A stretch of DNA of 60,974 nucleotides, taken from contig JALSHZ010000081.1 of NCBI GenBank assembly GCA_026981985.1, positions 1-60,974 on the forward strand, given 5' to 3'. The translations under genes and the position numbers were made by a program. The stretch is from Gammaproteobacteria bacterium. Its GTDB lineage: Bacteria; Pseudomonadota; Gammaproteobacteria; UWMA-0217. Under the pieces are notes generated by a model that saw nothing but the letters and a program-made list of their open reading frames with translations, made no database searches and was not told the origin of the DNA. Shown here one piece after another: positions 8,463-18,419 of the stretch (position 1 is the stretch's first letter; each line of letters starts with the position of its first letter).

Positions 8463-8729
8463 TTAACGACGCAGACCGAGATCAGCAATCAGTGACTTGT
8501 AGCGTGCTTCATCCTTGCCTTTAAGGTAGTCCAGCAGCTTACGGCGCTGGTTGACGAGACGAATCAGACCACGACGCGAATGATGATCGTGTTTGTGTTT
8601 TTCGAAGTGGGGGGTAAGGTCCTTGATGCGCGCGGTCAGAAGAGCCACTTGCACCTCCGGGGACCCGGTATCGGAAGCAGATCGCTGGTATTTCTTGACG
8701 ATCTCTGCCTTTCCTTCAGTCGTAATCAT
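8463..8729 (-). CDS. rpsO: 30S ribosomal protein S15
   Basis: Primary 16S rRNA-binding protein of the small subunit platform, 88 residues. The sequence [14 protein letters not shown], then [15 protein letters not shown] and the basic [20 protein letters not shown], is canonical. The start is the internal ATG at 8729; an upstream in-frame extension is not part of the family. It leads the rpsO-pnp pair and is separated from truB by 489 bases of repeats, so it probably has its own promoter near 8735-8830. Confidence 0.98.
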   Translation of the reverse strand: MITTEGKAEIVKKYQRSASDTGSPEVQVALLTARIKDLTPHFEKHKHDHHSRRGLIRLVNQRRKLLDYLKGKDEARYKSLIADLGLRR

Positions 8730-8897
8730 AAGCCAAAGCTCCAGAGTGTGTTGTGCAATAAATAAACGACACTCCGACTGGTCATCCAGCCGGAGACAAG
8801 CGGTGGAGTATAACATTCGATCAGATCGCCCCCCACCTGTGCACGATCTGACGTTTCAAATCTATTTTGGCTGCCAGCGTTCGCCGCCGTTCCACCG

Positions 8898-9216
8898 TTG
8901 TTGGGCACGCTGCGCTTTGCCCAACCTACCGACCTACCAAACATATGGCCTCCCCCTTTCTTAAAGGGGGATTGAGGGGGATTTGCCGGGGCTTGCTGCC
9001 AACGGTGAGCCGTTGAAATCCCCCCCCCTGCCCCCCTTTGCGAAAGGGGGGAGCTGCTATATTGCCTATCTGAACTCCGACGTCTGCGTTACTTCCGGTG
9101 TTCAAGGCCGTACCACTATTTGTTGGGCACGCTGCGCTTTGCCCAACCTACCGACAGGCGGTTTCCAACTCTTTCTAGCCCTGTAGGGTGTGCGCCGATT
9201 AGGTGCGCACCAACCT
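8898..9216. repeat. Cluster of three intergenic repeat types between truB and rpsO
   Basis: Within the 489-base gap are: (a) two direct copies of a 36-bp unit beginning TTGTTGGGCACGCTGCGCTT at 8898-8933 and 9120-9155, internally palindromic (TTGGGC...GCCCAA); (b) between them a G/C-homopolymer palindrome at about 8941-9057 whose arms are CCCCCTTTCTTAAAGGGGG and CCCCCCTTTGCGAAAGGGGG; (c) at 9183-9215 a GTAGGGTGTGCGCC...GGTGCGCACCAA unit that also occurs near 55717. No gene is visible. These resemble REP/BIME-type repeats. Bases 8734-8897 hold the probable rpsO promoter and leader. Confidence 0.75.
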
Positions 9217-9218
9217 AC

Positions 9219-10139
9219 TCAGTTCTGCATCATCAGGCGGCGTGGTAGCAACTTCCCTTCGCTGAACTGGCCCAGGCCAATAAACCGCCCGCTCGCCGAA
9301 TAGATCCGGCAGCGTGCATTGTCGGTGCCGCCGGGCCAGTCCAGTGCCTGACCATGGACGATGCGTGCCGACTGTGCTGTATCCAATGTCACTGCGGGCC
9401 AGTGAGGCAGCGCCTGATCCATCGGCAGCAGCAGTTCATCGAGTGCCTCATATCCTCTAGCCGCCAGCGATTCGAGTTCGGTCAGTGGCACCATGTCTCT
9501 GCCCTCGTAGGGATCGACATGGCGGCGTCGCAGCATCGTCACATGCCCGCAACTGCCGAGCGCGGCGGCAATATCCTCGACCAGGGTGCGTATATAGGTG
9601 CCTTTAGAGCAGCTGACTTCGAGCGAAAAGCTTTCACGCTCGATATTCGTCACCACCAGCCGGCTAATGGTCACCGGTCTTGGCTCCCTTGCAACGACCT
9701 TGCCTTCACGCGCCAGTTCATAGAGCGGACGACCATCGCGTTTCAATGCCGAATACATCGGCGGAACCTGCATGATATCGCCGCGAAACTGCTGCAATAC
9801 TGCTTCGAGCCGCCGCCTGTCACAAGCGGGAACGTCCATCTGCTGAACGACTTCGCCTTCGGTGTCGCCGGTGGCCGTTGCCATACCGAGGCGCGCCGTT
9901 ACCGCATAGTGCTTGTCGGCATCCAGCAGCCACGACGACAGCTTGGTTGCTTCCCCAAGACAGATTGGCAACATGCCGCTGGCGAGTGGGTCCAGCGCAC
10001 CGGTATGCCCCCCCTTGCGCGCCTTGAACAGCCGGATCACCTGTTGCAGCGCGGCATTCGAACTCATGCCCAATGGCTTGTCGAGCAACAGCACACCGCT
10101 GACATCCCGACTGCCGGGACGTTTGCGCCCGCGCCCCAT
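9219..10139 (-). CDS. truB: tRNA pseudouridine(55) synthase
   Basis: Makes the universal pseudouridine 55 in the T-loop of tRNAs. The catalytic aspartate is in GHTGALDPLASGMLPICLGEATK (about residue 48), preceded by the VLLLDKPLGMSSN motif. The 306-residue length is normal, with a small C-terminal domain. It starts immediately after the rbfA stop. A run of repeats follows its stop, so transcription may partly end there rather than continue into rpsO. Confidence 0.97.
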   Translation of the reverse strand: MGRGRKRPGSRDVSGVLLLDKPLGMSSNAALQQVIRLFKARKGGHTGALDPLASGMLPICLGEATKLSSWLLDADKHYAVTARLGMATATGDTEGEVVQQMDVPACDRRRLEAVLQQFRGDIMQVPPMYSALKRDGRPLYELAREGKVVAREPRPVTISRLVVTNIERESFSLEVSCSKGTYIRTLVEDIAAALGSCGHVTMLRRRHVDPYEGRDMVPLTELESLAARGYEALDELLLPMDQALPHWPAVTLDTAQSARIVHGQALDWPGGTDNARCRIYSASGRFIGLGQFSEGKLLPRRLMMQN

Positions 10140-10499
10140 CTAGTGTTCGTCCTTTGCCCTGGCCTTGGCGATCAATGCTTCCAGATCCTTGGCTTTTTCC
10201 GCTGTCTCGTCGTAGATGAAATGCAGCTCCGGCGTGAAACGTACCCGCAATGCCTTGCCGAGGCGCGAGCGCAAAAATCCTTTTGCGCGGTCGAGACCCG
10301 CCTGCGTCTCGAGAGGATCACCCTGATCGGCAAACAGTGTGTAATAGACTTTCGCGTGACTGAGATCAGGCGAGACCTCCACCTCCTCGATGGTGATCAT
10401 GCCAACACGAGGGTCTTTGATTTCGCGACTGACCAACTGCGCCAGATCACGGTGGATCTGCTCGGCCAGCCGCAGCGCGCGCGGATATTCTCTTGGCAT
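10140..10499 (-). CDS. rbfA: 30S ribosome-binding factor A
   Basis: Late 30S assembly factor with a KH-like fold, 119 residues. Diagnostic stretches are RALRLAEQIHRDLAQLV, EIKDPRVGMITIEEVEVSPDLSHAKVYYT and LRSRLGKALRVRFTPELHF. The ATG at 10499 is chosen because an upstream in-frame extension overlaps infB and lacks similarity to RbfA. The start overlaps the last base of infB and the stop abuts truB. Confidence 0.96.
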   Translation of the reverse strand: MPREYPRALRLAEQIHRDLAQLVSREIKDPRVGMITIEEVEVSPDLSHAKVYYTLFADQGDPLETQAGLDRAKGFLRSRLGKALRVRFTPELHFIYDETAEKAKDLEALIAKARAKDEH

Positions 10500-13090
10500 T
10501 ACAGCTCGCGTTTGACCTCGGTACGGACGAAGTTCTCGATCTGATCGCCGGGCCGCACGTCGTTGTAGTTCTTCACCGCAATACCACATTCGGTACCGGA
10601 CTGAACCTCTTGGACGTCGTCCTTGAAACGCCGCAGCGATTCGAGTTCGCCCTCATAGATGACGACATTATCGCGCAACACGCGAATCGGGTTGCCGCGT
10701 TTGACCACACCTTCGACGACCAGACAACCTGCGACCGCGCCAAATGCCGAGGACTTGAACACATCCTTGACCTCGGCAATACCGACGATCTCCTCGCGTA
10801 ACTCGGGCGCCAACAGCCCACTGAGCGCTTGCTTGACGTCGTCGATGACGTCGTAGATGACGTTGTAGTAACGCAGATCGACTTCGTTTTCCTCGACGGC
10901 CCGGCGCGCAGTGGCGTCGGCACGGACGTTGAAGCCGATCATGATGGCTTTGGATGCCACCGCTAGATTGACATCTGATTCACTGATGCCACCCACATTG
11001 GCGGCTACCACATTCACCTGGACTTCATCGGTGGAGAGCTTTTGCAGCGCATCGCGCAACGCTTCGGCGGAACCCTGTACATCAGCCTTGATGAAGACGT
11101 TGACAATGCCCACCTCGCCGTCTTGCATCTGCTTGAACAGATTCTCCATCCGTGCCGCCTGCTGCTGCGTGAGTTTGCTTTCGCGCATCGTGTCCTTGCG
11201 TGACTCGGCCGCTTCACGCGCCTTGCGCTCATTCTCGACGGCAATCACGTTGTCGCCCGCATTCGGCACACCGGACAGACCCAATACCTCGACCGGCGTC
11301 GATGGCCCGGCTTCTTTCACCTTATTTCCGTTCTCATCGAACATCGCACGTACGCGACCGAACTCCGACCCGGAGAGAATGATGTCGCCCTGTTTCAGGG
11401 TGCCGGATTGCACCAGGATCGTCGCCACCGGCCCACGTCCCTTGTCGAGTGACGACTCCACAACAACGCCGGATGCGAGACCATCGACTGGCGCCTTCAG
11501 CTCCTGAACCTCGGCCAGCAACTGAATGTTCTCCAGCAGATCATCAACACCCTCACCCGTGTGCGCCGACACATTGACGAAGATCGTGTTACCGCCCCAC
11601 TCTTCCGGAATCACTTCCAATGCGGCCAGTTCGTTGCGCACACGCTCGGGGTCGGCCTCGGGCTTGTCGATTTTATTGACCGCGATGATCATCGGCACAC
11701 CAGCAGCTTTTGCGTGCTGGATCGCCTCTTTCGTCTGTGGCATGACGCTGTCGTCGGCCGCAACAACCACAACAACGATATCGGTGACCTGCGCCCCCCG
11801 CGCCCGCATTGCGGTAAATGCCGCGTGACCTGGTGTGTCGAGAAAGGTGATACCACCATTGTCACCATCCACATGATAGGCACCAATATGCTGGGTAATG
11901 CCGCCAGCTTCACCTGCCGTCACCTTGGTGCGGCGGATGTAGTCAAGCAGCGAGGTCTTGCCGTGATCGACATGCCCCATGATGGTGACGACCGGCGCAC
12001 GTGGCAGTTGCTCGCGATCATCCGCGCTGCTCATGGCATGCTCGGCGAGCTGGGTTTCCAGATCCTTGTCTTCCTTGAGCTTGACCTTGTGCCCTAGCTC
12101 CTCGGTAACCAACGCCGCGGTATCCTGATCGAGCACCTGATTGATAGTGGCCATCACGCCCATACCCATCAACGCCTTGATGATCTCGGATGCCTTGACG
12201 GCCAGCGCCTGTGCCAGATCGCCAACCGTGATGCTGTCACCGATTTCCACCTCTCGCACCACCGGCGCGGTCGGCTTTTCGAAACCGTGCTTGCTCTCGG
12301 TCTGAATCACGCGACGGCCATGTTTCGACTTGCGTCTGCCAGCGCTGCGATCAACATGCAGGCGATCACGTGAGAAACGCGATGGCTCTGCCTTGCGATG
12401 TGCTGGCTTTTTCTTGGCCTTGGGTTTTTTCTCCGCAGCAGGCGCGGGTGGCGGAGGCGGTGGTGTTACCGCGGGCTCAGCCGGTTGAGCCGCTTGCTCA
12501 GCAGCCTTCTTGGCCGCTTCTTCCGCCAGCCGCTTCTCTTCCTTGAGTCGCTCTGCTGCAGCCCGTTTCTGCGCTTCTTCTTCCTGCTTTGCCTTCTGCG
12601 CATCGACCAATGCCTTGCGCTCACGCTCCACCTGTTTGGTCAACGCATCGAGACCAGATTCAACCGGCGCTGGTTCTACCTCTGCGGCAAGCTGTGCTGC
12701 TGGTGCCTGGGTTTCGACGACTTCAGCTGGCTCTTGTGGTGGCTCAGTTGTTGCCGCAGGCGCCGGCTTGGCAGGGGTTTCTTCCTTGGCAATGGTGCGG
12801 CGCTTTCGCACTTCCACCTGAACGGTTTTAGAGCCGGTACGCCCCCCGCTCTTCACCTTCAGTGTTCCCACGCTCTTGCGCTTGAGCGTGATCTTCTTGC
12901 CACCCCCTGCGCTACTTTCTTTCTGCCCGTGACTGGCCCGCAGATGCGCCAACAGCTTCATTTTCTGCGTTTCGTCGAGTTCCTGTTCTGCACTCGATGC
13001 CTCGACACCGGCTTCTTTCAGTTGCGTCAGCAGCTTGTCCACTGATGTACCAACCACTTCGGCCAGCTGTTTAACGGTAATATTACTCAT
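10499..13090 (-). CDS. infB: Translation initiation factor IF-2
   Basis: GTPase that places initiator tRNA on the 30S subunit. The 863-residue protein has an N-terminal IF2N domain ([14 protein letters not shown]), a long charged Ala/Glu/Lys/Pro-rich linker (about 60-270), a second IF2N region, and the G domain with [12 protein letters not shown] (G1), DTPGHAAF (G3) and NKID (G4), followed by domains II-IV. The ATG at 13090 begins the conserved MSNITVKQL; a longer in-frame start is not supported. It is 19 bases downstream of nusA. Confidence 0.98.
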   Translation of the reverse strand: MSNITVKQLAEVVGTSVDKLLTQLKEAGVEASSAEQELDETQKMKLLAHLRASHGQKESSAGGGKKITLKRKSVGTLKVKSGGRTGSKTVQVEVRKRRTIAKEETPAKPAPAATTEPPQEPAEVVETQAPAAQLAAEVEPAPVESGLDALTKQVERERKALVDAQKAKQEEEAQKRAAAERLKEEKRLAEEAAKKAAEQAAQPAEPAVTPPPPPPAPAAEKKPKAKKKPAHRKAEPSRFSRDRLHVDRSAGRRKSKHGRRVIQTESKHGFEKPTAPVVREVEIGDSITVGDLAQALAVKASEIIKALMGMGVMATINQVLDQDTAALVTEELGHKVKLKEDKDLETQLAEHAMSSADDREQLPRAPVVTIMGHVDHGKTSLLDYIRRTKVTAGEAGGITQHIGAYHVDGDNGGITFLDTPGHAAFTAMRARGAQVTDIVVVVVAADDSVMPQTKEAIQHAKAAGVPMIIAVNKIDKPEADPERVRNELAALEVIPEEWGGNTIFVNVSAHTGEGVDDLLENIQLLAEVQELKAPVDGLASGVVVESSLDKGRGPVATILVQSGTLKQGDIILSGSEFGRVRAMFDENGNKVKEAGPSTPVEVLGLSGVPNAGDNVIAVENERKAREAAESRKDTMRESKLTQQQAARMENLFKQMQDGEVGIVNVFIKADVQGSAEALRDALQKLSTDEVQVNVVAANVGGISESDVNLAVASKAIMIGFNVRADATARRAVEENEVDLRYYNVIYDVIDDVKQALSGLLAPELREEIVGIAEVKDVFKSSAFGAVAGCLVVEGVVKRGNPIRVLRDNVVIYEGELESLRRFKDDVQEVQSGTECGIAVKNYNDVRPGDQIENFVRTEVKREL

Positions 13091-13109
13091 TGGATTCTCC
13101 CCCCTTTCA

Positions 13110-14612
13110 TCATTCGGCTTGCTCAGCAGCAAACCAGGGTTCGCGTGCGGTCATGATCAGGGCGGCGGCGCGCTCTTCATCGATGCCCTCGATATCGAGA
13201 ATATCCTCGACAGCCTGTTCCGCAAGATCTTCCATGGTGCAGATGCCCTTCGCCGCCAGTCGCTTGGCTGTATCTTCGTCCATTCCTTCCATCGCCAGCA
13301 AATCTTCGGCCGGTGTACCGCCTTCGAGTTTTTCCTCTTCAGCAATGGCGCGAATCAGCAATGCGTCCCGGGCACGATTCCGCAGTTCCGCAACAATGTC
13401 CTCGTCGAATTCCTCGATCTCGAGCATCTCCTCTTCGGCCACATAAGCAACCTCGTCGATGCTGGTAAAGCCTTCCTGCACCAAAATGGCGGCGACATCT
13501 TCATCGACATCGAGATATTTCATCAGATCGTCGAGATAGCGACGCGCTTCTTCCTCGCCTTTTTCTTCGGCATCGGCTTCGCTCATCACATTCAATTCCC
13601 AGCCGGTCAACTGGCTGGCCAGGCGGATATTCTGTCCATTGCGGCCTATGGCCTGCGACAGCTTCTCTTCGGTGACGGCAACATCCATGCTGTGCTTGTC
13701 TTCGTCGACGACGATCGACACCACATCGGCGGGTGACATCGCATTGATGACGAACTGTGCCGGGTTGTCGTCCCAGAGGATGATATCGACACGCTCACCA
13801 CCCAACTCGTTCGAAATCGTCTGTACCCGGGAACCGCGCATACCGACACAGGCACCCACGGGATCGAGCCGCGGGTCATTGCTGCGCACCGCAATCTTCG
13901 CACGCAAACCAGGATCACGTGCGCTACCCATGATATCAATCAGACCCTGACCAATCTCAGGCACTTCCAGTTTGAACAGTTGTTCGAGAAATTCCGGCAT
14001 CGTCCGGCTCATGAAAAGCTGTGGGCCGCGCTGCTCGGAACGAACATCATACAAATAACCGCGAACACGATCGCCCATGCGCAGCGTTTCGCGAGGAATC
14101 AGATGATCGCGGGAAATAAAGGCTTCGACATTGTTACCAAGATCAACGAACACACCCTTGCGTTCTGCCCGCTTCACCAGCCCCATCAGTAACTCGCCAA
14201 CTCGATCTTTGTAAGCCTCGACAACCAGCTCCCGCTCAGCCTCGCGAACCTTCTGCATGATGACCTGTTTGGCAGTTTGCGCCGCGATACGACCAAATTC
14301 GACCGACTCTATCGGCTCCTGGATGAAATCACCCACTTCGATATCAGGGTTCTTTTCTTTGGCGTAGCTATACAAGATTTGTGTCTTTGGTGATTCGAAC
14401 TCGGGATCCTCATCATCAACCACCTGCCAGACACGAAATGTCTCGTAACTGCCGGTATCTCGGTCGATCACGACTTTCGCATCAATCTCACCACCATGTT
14501 TTTTACGGGTGGCAGATGCGAGTGCGGCCTCAAGCGCCTGGAAAATAATTTCCTTGTCGATGCCCTTTTCATTGGATACGACATCAACAACCATCAAAAT
14601 CTCTTTATTCAT
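13110..14612 (-). CDS. nusA: Transcription elongation/termination factor NusA
   Basis: RNA polymerase-associated factor for pausing, termination and antitermination, 500 residues. Order: N-terminal polymerase-binding domain (1-125), S1 domain (about 135-200), two KH domains (about 205-345, with [27 protein letters not shown] and [18 protein letters not shown]), then two acidic helix-hairpin-helix repeats (about 365-495, [16 protein letters not shown] and [15 protein letters not shown]). The start overlaps rimP by 4 bases. Confidence 0.98.
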   Translation of the reverse strand: MNKEILMVVDVVSNEKGIDKEIIFQALEAALASATRKKHGGEIDAKVVIDRDTGSYETFRVWQVVDDEDPEFESPKTQILYSYAKEKNPDIEVGDFIQEPIESVEFGRIAAQTAKQVIMQKVREAERELVVEAYKDRVGELLMGLVKRAERKGVFVDLGNNVEAFISRDHLIPRETLRMGDRVRGYLYDVRSEQRGPQLFMSRTMPEFLEQLFKLEVPEIGQGLIDIMGSARDPGLRAKIAVRSNDPRLDPVGACVGMRGSRVQTISNELGGERVDIILWDDNPAQFVINAMSPADVVSIVVDEDKHSMDVAVTEEKLSQAIGRNGQNIRLASQLTGWELNVMSEADAEEKGEEEARRYLDDLMKYLDVDEDVAAILVQEGFTSIDEVAYVAEEEMLEIEEFDEDIVAELRNRARDALLIRAIAEEEKLEGGTPAEDLLAMEGMDEDTAKRLAAKGICTMEDLAEQAVEDILDIEGIDEERAAALIMTAREPWFAAEQAE

Positions 14613-15088
14613 CGCGCCTTACCTTTATTTCCAAACTGCACGTCGACAAGCAACCTTCCCCGCGATACGGCCTCGAACGGAAAGGAGATTTCCCTGTCTT
14701 CCACTTGCATCGTGATTTCCTCACCTTCCACCGCCGCAATCACGCCACGGAAGTTGCGGCTTTCGTCGATCGGCCATTTCAAACGGACCTTGGCATCGTG
14801 ACCGATATTGTCGCGGTAGTGTTCCAAGCGTAATAGCGGGCGATCGATACCCGGTGAAGACACTTCGAGCGTATAGGGAACCTTGATCGGGTCTTCCACA
14901 TCCAGCAGGCCACTCAGCTGATAGCTGATCTGCGAGCAGTGATCCAGTGTCACCCCGCCCGGACGGTCAATGAAGATGCGCAGCAACGCCGACTTGTTCA
15001 TTGGTCGATAGTCGATGCCCCACAGCTCACAGTCGAAGCTGGTGACAACGGGTTCGATCAAGGCTTCCAGTGTTTCGATATCAGTCAA
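14609..15088 (-). CDS. rimP: Ribosome maturation factor RimP
   Basis: Assembly factor for the 30S subunit, 159 residues, first gene of the rimP-nusA-infB-rbfA-truB unit. The N-terminal domain shows [21 protein letters not shown], then [19 protein letters not shown] and [16 protein letters not shown]; the C-terminal SH3-like part follows. It begins 16 bases after a terminator-like hairpin on the same strand. Confidence 0.95.
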   Translation of the reverse strand: MTDIETLEALIEPVVTSFDCELWGIDYRPMNKSALLRIFIDRPGGVTLDHCSQISYQLSGLLDVEDPIKVPYTLEVSSPGIDRPLLRLEHYRDNIGHDAKVRLKWPIDESRNFRGVIAAVEGEEITMQVEDREISFPFEAVSRGRLLVDVQFGNKGKAR

Positions 15089-15103
15089 ACGAATTTTCCA
15101 AAC

Positions 15104-15131
15104 AAAAAAAGGGCCATTGGGCCCTTTTTTA
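15104..15131 (-). terminator. Terminator or attenuator in the rimP leader
   Basis: On the minus strand GGGCC-CAAT-GGCCC followed by seven Ts forms a textbook intrinsic terminator, only about 15 bases before the rimP ATG. A second terminator follows the tRNA further upstream. This one may attenuate read-through from the tRNA-fMet promoter. Confidence 0.75.
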
Positions 15132-15236
15132 TCATTCTCATATCAGCGACACCCTCCAGCTTCCTACCAGCGAAAGCGGGTGTTGCCGATTGAACCACAC
15201 GGCTCCGCAAGCCGGTCTGCAACCGAACCTACGGAC

Positions 15237-15262
15237 AATAAAAAAGCCCCTGAAAGGGGCCC
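15237..15262 (-). terminator. Terminator after tRNA-fMet
   Basis: On the minus strand GCCCC-TTTCA-GGGGC followed by six Ts starts 8 bases after the encoded CCA end of the initiator tRNA. Confidence 0.85.
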
Positions 15263-15269
15263 CAACAAT

Positions 15270-15346
15270 TGGTAGCGGGGGCAGGATTCGAACCTGCGAC
15301 CTTCGGGTTATGAGCCCGACGAGCTGCCAGACTGCTCCACCCCGCA
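15270..15346 (-). tRNA. Initiator tRNA-fMet (anticodon CAT)
   Basis: A 77-base gene with encoded CCA. The anticodon arm CGGGCTCATAACCCG has the three G-C pairs diagnostic of initiator tRNA, the D-arm is GCAGTCTGGCAGCTCG, and position 1 (T) opposite 72 (T) is unpaired, as needed for formylation. It sits upstream of rimP-nusA-infB exactly like metY in E. coli. Confidence 0.97.
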
Positions 15347-15430
15347 ACTGAGGATGCGAATAATAGTGCTGCCTCCCGGATTAATCAAGCCCTTTTTTGG
15401 ACAGCCCTTTTTTGGACTTTTCCGCAACCC

Positions 15431-15463
15431 AAGGAAGATGGCGCCAATACGGCCATCTTCCTT
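15431..15463 (-). terminator. Strong hairpin after the calcium-repeat protein gene
   Basis: AAGGAAGATGGC and GCCATCTTCCTT form a 12-bp perfect stem with a 9-base loop, 10 bases past the stop of the minus-strand gene at 15474. No T-run follows, so termination is inferred from position and stem strength. Confidence 0.5.
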
Positions 15464-15473
15464 GCCGGCAGCG

Positions 15474-16844
15474 TCAGTCGACAGCGGACAGAACACACCG
15501 CCTGCGCCACAGCAGCCCCAGCCCGCCAAGCATGATGAGGCCACTACTGCCGAGCCCGCCGTCGAGCTGCGTCCGGACCAAACCGCTGCCCGTGCTGTTT
15601 TCTGACGCGCCGCTGCCTGCCCCGGCAACACTGGTCTGGCGATAGTCAGGAACACCATTGCCATCGCTATCGATAGCCGAGAATGATTGGCGTGCTCCTG
15701 CATCCCAACCATCTTGCTGACTGTCTGTGAAGTTATCGACGATGCCATTGGCATCGCTGTCGTCGAGTCCCGCTTCTCGCAGGTCGAAAACGCTGTCGTT
15801 GTCACTGTCGAGATCGAGGAAGTCACGGGCACCATCACTGTCAGTATCCGGCAATTCCCACGGCGCGGACTCCAGTACGTCATGATAGCCATTACCATTG
15901 GCGTCGGTGAAGCCGTCTACCCGACCATCATTGTCAACATCGCTACCCAGTGCTTCGATGATATCGGGCAGACCATCGTTATCGGCATCGAGATCGAGCT
16001 GGTTCGGGTGACCATCGCCATCGAAATCGTCAGCACCTTCATCGACATCCTTGATGCCATCGTTGTCATCATCGATATCGATGCTATCGATCACGCCATC
16101 CCCATCGGAATCCAGACCCGTGGGCACACAACGCTGAAAGCTGACGGCTGTCATGGCGAAGTCGTTGCCACCTGAACTGGTAATCTGCGCATCGTTGATC
16201 GTCAGTGTCACTGAAGTTGATGTGAGATCGACCACAACACCAAGACGGCGCCACTTGTCTTCGCTCGCCTCGATGGCGCAACTGTTATCGACTGGATCGA
16301 GTCCGCCACCCGCATCACAGACAGGGATGTCATCACCTATCTGAATGCCATTGGCACTGAAGCTGACCATTGGCGCAACCAGGTCGGTAGCCTGCTCACC
16401 CGGCTTGAGGGCATTCGAGAAATAGGCGCTGAATCGATAGCTGCCAGCAGTAACATTCGAAACCTGCTGCTGCCAGATGGTAGTGGGTGCGCCGGGATCA
16501 TTGCCATTGTAGGCCAGCCAGTTACCAGCAGCCGGCACCGAACCTTCCCCCGGAAATGCTGACTGGACAATATAACTGCCATCATCCACAGCGCCGGTGA
16601 CCACACCGATACCCGTATGCGGATAGGTGGTGCCATTGTCATCGAAGGGATATTGTCCCAGCGGTGCCTGATAGAGGCCCGGCGCAGTAAAGTCAGCGTA
16701 GCCATTGGCAAATGTGCCATTGCTGATCAACTCGTTACCGTCGGGCTGATAGCCCGCTGGACACCCTTTCTCGGCCTGAACTGGCATTGAGAGCACAGCA
16801 AGAAGAACAGCCGGCGCAAGATGACATAAAGAAGTCCGTTTCAT
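15474..16844 (-). CDS. Secreted protein with thrombospondin type 3-like calcium repeats and GlyGly-CTERM-like tail
   Basis: A 456-residue exported protein of unknown function. It has a signal peptide (about 1-24, ending VQA-EKG), an N-terminal domain (about 30-240) resembling a carbohydrate-binding-type beta sandwich (ELISNGTFANG...WQQQVSNVTAGSYRFSAYFSN), then five or more DxDxDGxxDxxD calcium-binding repeats (about 245-410), a Gly/Ser linker, and a C-terminal GLGSSG-hydrophobic-RRR tail like the GlyGly-CTERM signal processed by rhombosortase. A second protein of this style is encoded at 41611-44028. It lies between nuoN and tRNA-fMet, on the same strand but functionally unrelated. The domain names are by eye. 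Confidence 0.75.
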   Translation of the reverse strand: MKRTSLCHLAPAVLLAVLSMPVQAEKGCPAGYQPDGNELISNGTFANGYADFTAPGLYQAPLGQYPFDDNGTTYPHTGIGVVTGAVDDGSYIVQSAFPGEGSVPAAGNWLAYNGNDPGAPTTIWQQQVSNVTAGSYRFSAYFSNALKPGEQATDLVAPMVSFSANGIQIGDDIPVCDAGGGLDPVDNSCAIEASEDKWRRLGVVVDLTSTSVTLTINDAQITSSGGNDFAMTAVSFQRCVPTGLDSDGDGVIDSIDIDDDNDGIKDVDEGADDFDGDGHPNQLDLDADNDGLPDIIEALGSDVDNDGRVDGFTDANGNGYHDVLESAPWELPDTDSDGARDFLDLDSDNDSVFDLREAGLDDSDANGIVDNFTDSQQDGWDAGARQSFSAIDSDGNGVPDYRQTSVAGAGSGASENSTGSGLVRTQLDGGLGSSGLIMLGGLGLLWRRRCVLSAVD

Positions 16845-16971
16845 GATGGTTTTCCAAAAATGACTGTGAATTCAGCCCTTTTTCTACCATCCAAAACCGC
16901 CAGTGCGCGATCTACCCGGTTCGATTACGATGTAACAAAAGATGGACGGCAACTTTTTGGGGGTATACGCG

Positions 16972-18405
16972 TCATCCGCCAGCAAAAACTGCCAGACAGG
17001 TGGCTGTCAAAATGCCGGGGAAGAGTCCGAGCGCGATCATGCTCAGGCTGTTAACAGACAATACGACACCGGTATCCATCGCCTGCCGACCCGACGCTTC
17101 TCGCTCGGGCTTGTCCACATACATCAGCTTAATGATACGCAGATAGTAGAACGCACCAATCACCGACATCAGCACGGCGTAGACCGCCAGAGCGACGTGG
17201 CCCGATTCAACCAGTGCCTGCAATACCCAGAACTTGGCAATAAAGCCGGCGGTTCCGGGAATACCAATCATCGACGCCATTAATATCAGCATCAGGAAGG
17301 CCAGCCAGGTGTGGGATTCGTTCAGCCCTTTCATGTCATCGAGATGCTCAGCCTCGAACCCCTTCTGGCTCAGCACGATCAGAATGCCGAAGGTACCCAA
17401 CGACATCAGCGCATAGATCACGGTATAGAACAGCGCCGAGCTGTAACCTTCATTGCTGCCAATCATCACGCCAAGCACGATAAAACCAACATGTGAAATC
17501 GTCGAATAGGCCAGCATACGCTTGATATTGGTCTGGGCGATGGCAACGATATTGCCAATGGCCAGCGACAACACCCCAAGCAGCATCATAATCTGCCCCC
17601 AACTCGCCTGCTGGCTGTCCATGCCCTCGACCAAAAGACGAATCAGCATGGCGAACCCGGCGAGCTTCGGCGCAGTGCCAAGAAACGCCGTGACCGAGGT
17701 CGGCGCCCCTTGATAGACATCCGGCATCCACATGTGGAATGGCACCGCCCCCAGCTTGAATGCAAGGCCAACCAAGATAAAGACCATGCCAAACAGAATG
17801 CTGACGCGACCATGTTCGGGCGCAGCCGCCAATCGTTCGGCAACGCTGGCAAGATCGAGCGTGCCAGTCAGCCCATAGAGAATCGACATGCCATAGAGCA
17901 ACATGCCGGAGGCGATCGCACCGAGCACGAAATACTTGATGGCCGCCTCGGATGCCTCGGACGAATCACGATTGAAAGCAACCAGCGCATACAACGACAG
18001 TGACAATAGCTCTAGGCCCATGTACAGCGTGAGGAAACTGCCGGCCGAAATCATCACCATCATGCCCAGCAATGAGAACAGCACCAGCACCGGGTATTCA
18101 CCCTTGAACAGGTTGCGATCCTTAAGGTAGTCCCGCGAATAGAACAGCACCGCGGCAGTGACAACGTAGGTAAACAGTTTCAACAGATCCGCCAAGGAAT
18201 CACGGATGAAGCTGCCACCAAAAGTGGTCACGGTCGTCGTCTGCATCCCGTTCCAGGTCAACAGAAACAGCCCCACCAACGTCAGTTGTGTGAGCCAGAA
18301 CGTCAGGTGACGCTGCTCCTGTTTCAAGAACAGATCAACGACGAGCACAACGCAGGCCATCGTCAGCAGAAAGATCTCGGGAATTGCAGGCGTAAGATCA
18401 GGCAT
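16972..18405 (-). CDS. nuoN: NADH-quinone oxidoreductase subunit N
   Basis: Antiporter-like membrane subunit of complex I, 477 residues with about 14 membrane segments. The core proton-channel region GAVPFHMWMPDVYQGAPTSV carries the family lysine/histidine pattern, and QTNIKRMLAYSTISHVGF follows. The ATG at 18405 (MPDLTPAIPEIF) is the family start; a longer frame runs back into nuoM. Last gene of the nuo operon, 14 bases after nuoM. Confidence 0.96.
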   Translation of the reverse strand: MPDLTPAIPEIFLLTMACVVLVVDLFLKQEQRHLTFWLTQLTLVGLFLLTWNGMQTTTVTTFGGSFIRDSLADLLKLFTYVVTAAVLFYSRDYLKDRNLFKGEYPVLVLFSLLGMMVMISAGSFLTLYMGLELLSLSLYALVAFNRDSSEASEAAIKYFVLGAIASGMLLYGMSILYGLTGTLDLASVAERLAAAPEHGRVSILFGMVFILVGLAFKLGAVPFHMWMPDVYQGAPTSVTAFLGTAPKLAGFAMLIRLLVEGMDSQQASWGQIMMLLGVLSLAIGNIVAIAQTNIKRMLAYSTISHVGFIVLGVMIGSNEGYSSALFYTVIYALMSLGTFGILIVLSQKGFEAEHLDDMKGLNESHTWLAFLMLILMASMIGIPGTAGFIAKFWVLQALVESGHVALAVYAVLMSVIGAFYYLRIIKLMYVDKPEREASGRQAMDTGVVLSVNSLSMIALGLFPGILTATCLAVFAGG

Positions 18406-18419
18406 CGGATTGACTCGGT

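Noticed and set aside
8898-9155. Possible CRISPR array from the duplicated 36-bp unit
   Set aside because: Only two copies about 220 bp apart, no regular spacers and no cas genes; palindromic intergenic repeat instead.
9354-10544. 396-codon plus-strand ORF opposite truB and rbfA
   Set aside because: Crosses two real genes on the other strand; His/Gln-rich shadow composition.
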